Notes under the pieces: model-generated | Seen by the model: only the letters and a program-made list of their open reading frames with translations | Databases searched by the model: none | Told to the model about the DNA's origin: nothing | Assembly: GCA_964388595.1 (NCBI GenBank) | Contig: CAYMAX010000061.1 | Span: 1 to 8,046 of the forward strand | Length of the DNA stretch: 8,046 nucleotides | Direction: 5' to 3' | From: CAYMAX01 sp964388595 | GTDB taxonomy: Bacteria; Bacteroidota; Bacteroidia; Bacteroidales; UBA932 | Translations under genes and position numbers: made by a program | In this document: positions 4,342 to 8,046 of the stretch, piece by piece | Numbering within the stretch: position 1 is the first letter of the stretch | Layout: every line of letters starts with the position of its first letter

Positions 4342-7300
4342 ATGTCACAAAAAGCTAATAATAAGCGCATTACATTTGCCTCATCTAAAGCCCTTCTCGA
4401 TTATCCAGACTTTCTGGAAGTCCAATTGAAGTCTTTCAAAGATTTCTTTCAGTTGGACACCACTCCTGAAAATCGTCGCAATGAAGGTCTCTTCAAAGTA
4501 TTTCAGGAGATCTTTCCCATTTCGGATACTCGAAACAATTTCGTACTCGAATTTATCGATTATTTCATCGATCCTCCCCGCTACAGCATAGACGAATGTC
4601 TCGACAGAGGATTGACATACAGTGTCCCGTTGAAAGCCAAATTGAAGCTTTACTGCACAGACCCGGAACACGAAGATTTCGATACTTCGATTCAAGATGT
4701 ATATCTTGGAACCATACCCTATATGACTCCACGCGGCACTTTTGTCATCAACGGTTCTGAAAGAATCGTGGTGTCACAGCTACACCGTTCCCCAGGAGTC
4801 TTCTTCGGACAAAGCCTTCACGCCAATGGTACCAAACTTTACTCTGCACGTATCATTCCGTTCAAAGGCTCTTGGATCGAATTTGCTACCGACATCAACA
4901 ACGTGATGTATGCATATATCGATCGTAAAAAGAAACTGCCCGTTACCACCCTTCTTCGCGCCATCGGATTTAACAGCGATAAAGATATCCTCGATATCTT
5001 CGGACTTGCCAATGAGATAAAGGTGACCAAAGCCAACCTCACGAAGAACATCGGTGCCAAACTTGCAGCCAAAGTCCTTTACACATGGTATGAGGACTAC
5101 GCAGAAGAATTTACCGGAGAAGTTTACTCTCTGGAAAGACATAAAGACATAGTGGACCGTGAGACCGTTCTCGAAGAACAGCACATCCAACCCATCTTGG
5201 ACAGCGGTGTGAGCACCATTCTGGTTCACAAAGAAGATGTAGATACCAGCGACTACGCCATCATCTACAACACTCTTCAAAAAGATATTTGCAACTCCGA
5301 AAAAGAGGCTGTCATCTACACTTACAGACAGCTCCGCAACTCGGAACCACCTGATGAAGCTACTGCCAGAGATGTCATAGACAAGCTCTTTTTCTCCGAC
5401 AAGAGATACGACTTGGGAGAGGTGGGACGCTATCGTCTCAACCACAAGCTCGGTCTTGACACTCCATCCGACACAAGAGTTCTTACCAAACAAGATATCA
5501 TCGCCATCATCAGATATCTCATCCAACTCATCAACAACAAAGCCTCCATCGATGATATCGACCATTTGAGCAACAGACGTATCAGGACTGTCGGCGAGCA
5601 GTTGGCCAATCAGTTCACAGTAGGTCTCACCCGTATGGCCCGTACTATTCGTGAAAGAATGAATGTGCGTGACAATGAAGTCTTTGTCCCTACGGACTTG
5701 ATCAACGCCAAGACTTTATCTTCAGTCATCAACTCTTTCTTCGGCACCAGCCAGCTCTCACAGTTTATGGACCAGACCAACCCTCTGGCAGAGATGACTC
5801 ACAAACGTCGTCTTTCTGCACTCGGACCCGGAGGTCTCTCCCGAGACAGGGCAGGATTCGAAGTCAGAGACGTTCACTATACACATTATGGTCGTTTGTG
5901 CCCCATTGAGACCCCTGAAGGCCCCAACATCGGACTTATCTCTTCACTCTGTATATATGCCAAGATCAACAACTTGGGATTTATTGAGACCCCTTATCGC
6001 AAAGTCAATGAGGGTGTGGTAGATATGACTCCCGAAGGATATGTCTACATGAGTGCAGAAGAGGAAGAAGACAAAATGGTGGCTCAGGCCAACGTCAACC
6101 TCGATGACAACGGCAATATTCTCGACGAGAGGATAAAATGTCGTTACGAAGCAGACTACCCCGTAGTGACCAAAGACAAAGTTCACTATATGGACGTTGC
6201 CCCCAATCAGATAGCCTCTATCGCCGCTTCACTGATTCCTTTCCTCGAACACGATGACGCCAACCGTGCCCTTATGGGCTCCAACATGATGCGTCAGGCA
6301 GTTCCCATCATCAAGCCCGAAGCCCCTATTGTAGGTACAGGACTTGAAGGAGTGGTAGTTCGCGACAGCAGGACTCAGATAGTAGCCAAGAAAAAAGGTG
6401 AAGTGGTCTATGTCGATGCACGTGAGATTCATATCAAATACGAACAGACGGAAAGCGAAAAATTTGTCAGTTTCGATCCTGAAGTTACAGTCTATACCCT
6501 TCCCCTCTACAGAAAGACCAACCAGAGCACATCTATCCACCTCTGCCCTATCGTAAGAAAAGGCGACAAAGTGGAAGCAGGTCAGATACTCACCGAAGGT
6601 TATGGCACAGAGGGTGGTGAATTGGCACTCGGAAGAAACCTCAAAGTGGCATACATGCCATGGAAAGGGTACAACTTCGAAGATGCTATCGTTCTCTCAG
6701 AAAGAATTATCAGAGAGGACATCTTCACTTCCATCCATGTCGATGAATATATTATGGAAGTCCGCGATACCAAGAGAGGTATGGAGGAACTTACTTCAGA
6801 TATTCCCAATGTAAGTGAGGAAGCGACCAAAGACCTCGACGAAAACGGTATCATAAGAGTCGGAGCCAACATCGAACCAGGTGACATTCTCATCGGTAAG
6901 ATTACCCCCAAAGGAGAAAGCGATCCTTCACCTGAAGAGAAACTTCTCAGGGCTATCTTCGGTGATAAAGCCGGAGATGTCAAGGATGCTTCACTTAAGG
7001 CCTCTCCTTCTCTTTCAGGCACCATCATCGGCAAACGTCTCTTCGCAAGAGTAGCCAAAGAAGGTGGAAAACGCGGTAAGAACAACATCAAAGCCGAAGT
7101 ACAGCAGGCAGATGACGAGTTCAATACCAAAGCTACTGCCCTCAGAGAGAAATTCCTCGATAAACTGATGATTCTCGTCAAAGGCAAAAAATGCAATGGT
7201 ATAAGCGACCTTTACGGAGCTCAAATCATTGCCAAAGGTGCTTCCATCACCCGTCCTGCACTTGACAAAATCAATTACGAAGATATCAACCCCGTCAAAT

Positions 7301-8046
7301 GGACTTCCGACAAGAATATCAATACTCAAATCAAGAAATTGATTAACAACTATCTGATAGCCTTCAAGGAATACGATGCCGAGCTCAAACGTATCAAATA
7401 CAACCTCACCATCGGTGATGAACTTCCCAATGGTATCGTTCAGCTTGCCAAAGTATATGTCGCCAAGAAGAGAAAAATCAAAGTGGGAGATAAAATGGCA
7501 GGTCGTCATGGTAATAAAGGCATCGTAGCCAAGATAGTCAGAGACGAAGATATGCCGTTCCTCGAAGATGGTTCCATAGTAGATATAGTGTTGAACCCTC
7601 TGGGTGTACCTTCACGTATGAACTTGGGACAGATCTACGAAGCAGTGCTCGGATGGGCCGGTTATGAACTCGGTTTGAAATTCAGCACCCCTATTTTCGA
7701 CGGTGCTTCTCTTGACGAGATTTGCGACTACACAGACAGAGCAGGACTTCCACGTTATGGAAAGACATTCCTCAGAGATGGCGGCACAGGCGAGCAATTC
7801 GACCAGCCTGCCACCGTTGGTGTCACATACATGATAAAGCTTGGTCACATGGTAGATGACAAGATGCACGCCCGTTCCATAGGTCCCTACTCTCTCATCA
7901 CACAGCAGCCCCTCGGAGGTAAAGCTCAGTTTGGCGGCCAGAGATTCGGAGAGATGGAAGTATGGGCATTGGAAGCATTCGGTGCATCCAATGTGCTTCA
8001 AGAGATTCTTACCATCAAGTCTGATGACGTCACAGGGAGATCACGC
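4342..8046 (+). CDS. rpoB: DNA-directed RNA polymerase subunit beta, 3' end cut by the window
   Basis: RpoB is the catalytic-cleft beta subunit of RNA polymerase. The window holds 1235 codons with no stop; the Bacteroidales protein is near 1270, so about 35 residues are missing at the right edge. The protrusion and lobe open with YPDFLEVQLKSFKDFF (21-36) and VVSQLHRSPGVFFGQS. The rifampicin-binding cluster I is 468-494, with D477, H487 and S492 matching E. coli D516, H526 and S531. Next come CPIETPEGPNIGLI, NFEDA (E780/D781) and the flap TSDIPNVSEEATKDLDENGI. A lineage-variable insertion (about 894-1013) precedes VGDKMAGRHGNKG, where K1051 and K1059 match E. coli K1065 and K1073. GGKAQFGGQRFGEMEVWALEAFGAS lies near the end. 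The ATG at 4342 gives a short tail (MSQKANNKRITFAS) before the first conserved block. It has no Shine-Dalgarno (AACTAAGCCAACTAAA). rpoC is expected next. Confidence 0.99.
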   Translation, partial: MSQKANNKRITFASSKALLDYPDFLEVQLKSFKDFFQLDTTPENRRNEGLFKVFQEIFPISDTRNNFVLEFIDYFIDPPRYSIDECLDRGLTYSVPLKAKLKLYCTDPEHEDFDTSIQDVYLGTIPYMTPRGTFVINGSERIVVSQLHRSPGVFFGQSLHANGTKLYSARIIPFKGSWIEFATDINNVMYAYIDRKKKLPVTTLLRAIGFNSDKDILDIFGLANEIKVTKANLTKNIGAKLAAKVLYTWYEDYAEEFTGEVYSLERHKDIVDRETVLEEQHIQPILDSGVSTILVHKEDVDTSDYAIIYNTLQKDICNSEKEAVIYTYRQLRNSEPPDEATARDVIDKLFFSDKRYDLGEVGRYRLNHKLGLDTPSDTRVLTKQDIIAIIRYLIQLINNKASIDDIDHLSNRRIRTVGEQLANQFTVGLTRMARTIRERMNVRDNEVFVPTDLINAKTLSSVINSFFGTSQLSQFMDQTNPLAEMTHKRRLSALGPGGLSRDRAGFEVRDVHYTHYGRLCPIETPEGPNIGLISSLCIYAKINNLGFIETPYRKVNEGVVDMTPEGYVYMSAEEEEDKMVAQANVNLDDNGNILDERIKCRYEADYPVVTKDKVHYMDVAPNQIASIAASLIPFLEHDDANRALMGSNMMRQAVPIIKPEAPIVGTGLEGVVVRDSRTQIVAKKKGEVVYVDAREIHIKYEQTESEKFVSFDPEVTVYTLPLYRKTNQSTSIHLCPIVRKGDKVEAGQILTEGYGTEGGELALGRNLKVAYMPWKGYNFEDAIVLSERIIREDIFTSIHVDEYIMEVRDTKRGMEELTSDIPNVSEEATKDLDENGIIRVGANIEPGDILIGKITPKGESDPSPEEKLLRAIFGDKAGDVKDASLKASPSLSGTIIGKRLFARVAKEGGKRGKNNIKAEVQQADDEFNTKATALREKFLDKLMILVKGKKCNGISDLYGAQIIAKGASITRPALDKINYEDINPVKWTSDKNINTQIKKLINNYLIAFKEYDAELKRIKYNLTIGDELPNGIVQLAKVYVAKKRKIKVGDKMAGRHGNKGIVAKIVRDEDMPFLEDGSIVDIVLNPLGVPSRMNLGQIYEAVLGWAGYELGLKFSTPIFDGASLDEICDYTDRAGLPRYGKTFLRDGGTGEQFDQPATVGVTYMIKLGHMVDDKMHARSIGPYSLITQQPLGGKAQFGGQRFGEMEVWALEAFGASNVLQEILTIKSDDVTGRSR

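Noticed and set aside
4780..5565. 261-codon open frame on the minus strand inside rpoB
   Set aside because: It lies wholly antisense to strongly conserved rpoB codons. Its predicted product is low-complexity (Val, Phe, Asp, Gly rich) and matches no family I know. Codon bias in rpoB explains the open frame.
6600..7196. 198-codon minus-strand open frame within rpoB
   Set aside because: The product is Ser/Leu rich, as expected from the reverse complement of Asp, Glu and Lys codons. It has no start context and no domain, and the sense strand is plainly rpoB.
7015..7509. 164-codon minus-strand open frame within rpoB
   Set aside because: It is antisense to the variable region and active-site motif of RpoB, with no recognisable domain and no independent expression signal.
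1..8046. Search for mobile elements, CRISPR arrays, defence or biosynthetic genes
   Set aside because: No spaced direct repeats, transposase or integrase motifs, or foreign genes are seen. Every gene is a core translation, transcription or secretion gene in its standard order.

Overview
The window is a core informational-gene locus from a bacterium of the phylum Bacteroidota, most likely order Bacteroidales. The assignment rests on four things. The gene order is tuf - tRNA-Trp - secE - nusG - rplK - rplA - rplJ - rplL - rpoB. EF-Tu and RpoB have a Bacteroidales-like character from remembered family sequences (for example the RpoB stretch FMDQTNPLAEMTHKRR and the ending SDDV-GRS). No start codon has a recognisable Shine-Dalgarno sequence. 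The tRNA lacks an encoded CCA. Some EF-Tu stretches recall Porphyromonas, but I would not name a genus from this.

Layout, all on the + strand: tuf (EF-Tu) opens at base 2. Eight bases after its stop comes tRNA-Trp (anticodon CCA), followed at once by a strong hairpin (1280-1309) and a short leader to secE. secE and nusG are separated by 2 bases. rplK (L11), rplA (L1), rplJ (L10) and rplL (L7/L12) follow with gaps of 12, 9, 11 and 32 bases. A 109-base spacer after rplL holds a terminator-like hairpin with two T-tracts. rpoB starts at 4342 and runs off the right edge, with 1235 codons present and only about 35 C-terminal residues expected to be missing.

The genes form one functional group. EF-Tu delivers aminoacyl-tRNA. 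L11, L10 and L7/L12 (with L1 opposite) build the ribosomal stalk and the GTPase-associated region where EF-Tu works. NusG couples or paces RNA polymerase, whose beta subunit is RpoB. SecE is a core part of the SecYEG translocon. No mobile element, CRISPR array, defence gene, pseudogene or intergenic gap above 300 bases is visible.

I found no undescribed system. The points most worth a second look are the two hairpins that could set relative transcript levels (after tRNA-Trp and before rpoB), a 3-residue insertion just ahead of switch I in EF-Tu, and the lack of intergenic room for classical L1 or L10 autoregulatory leaders.
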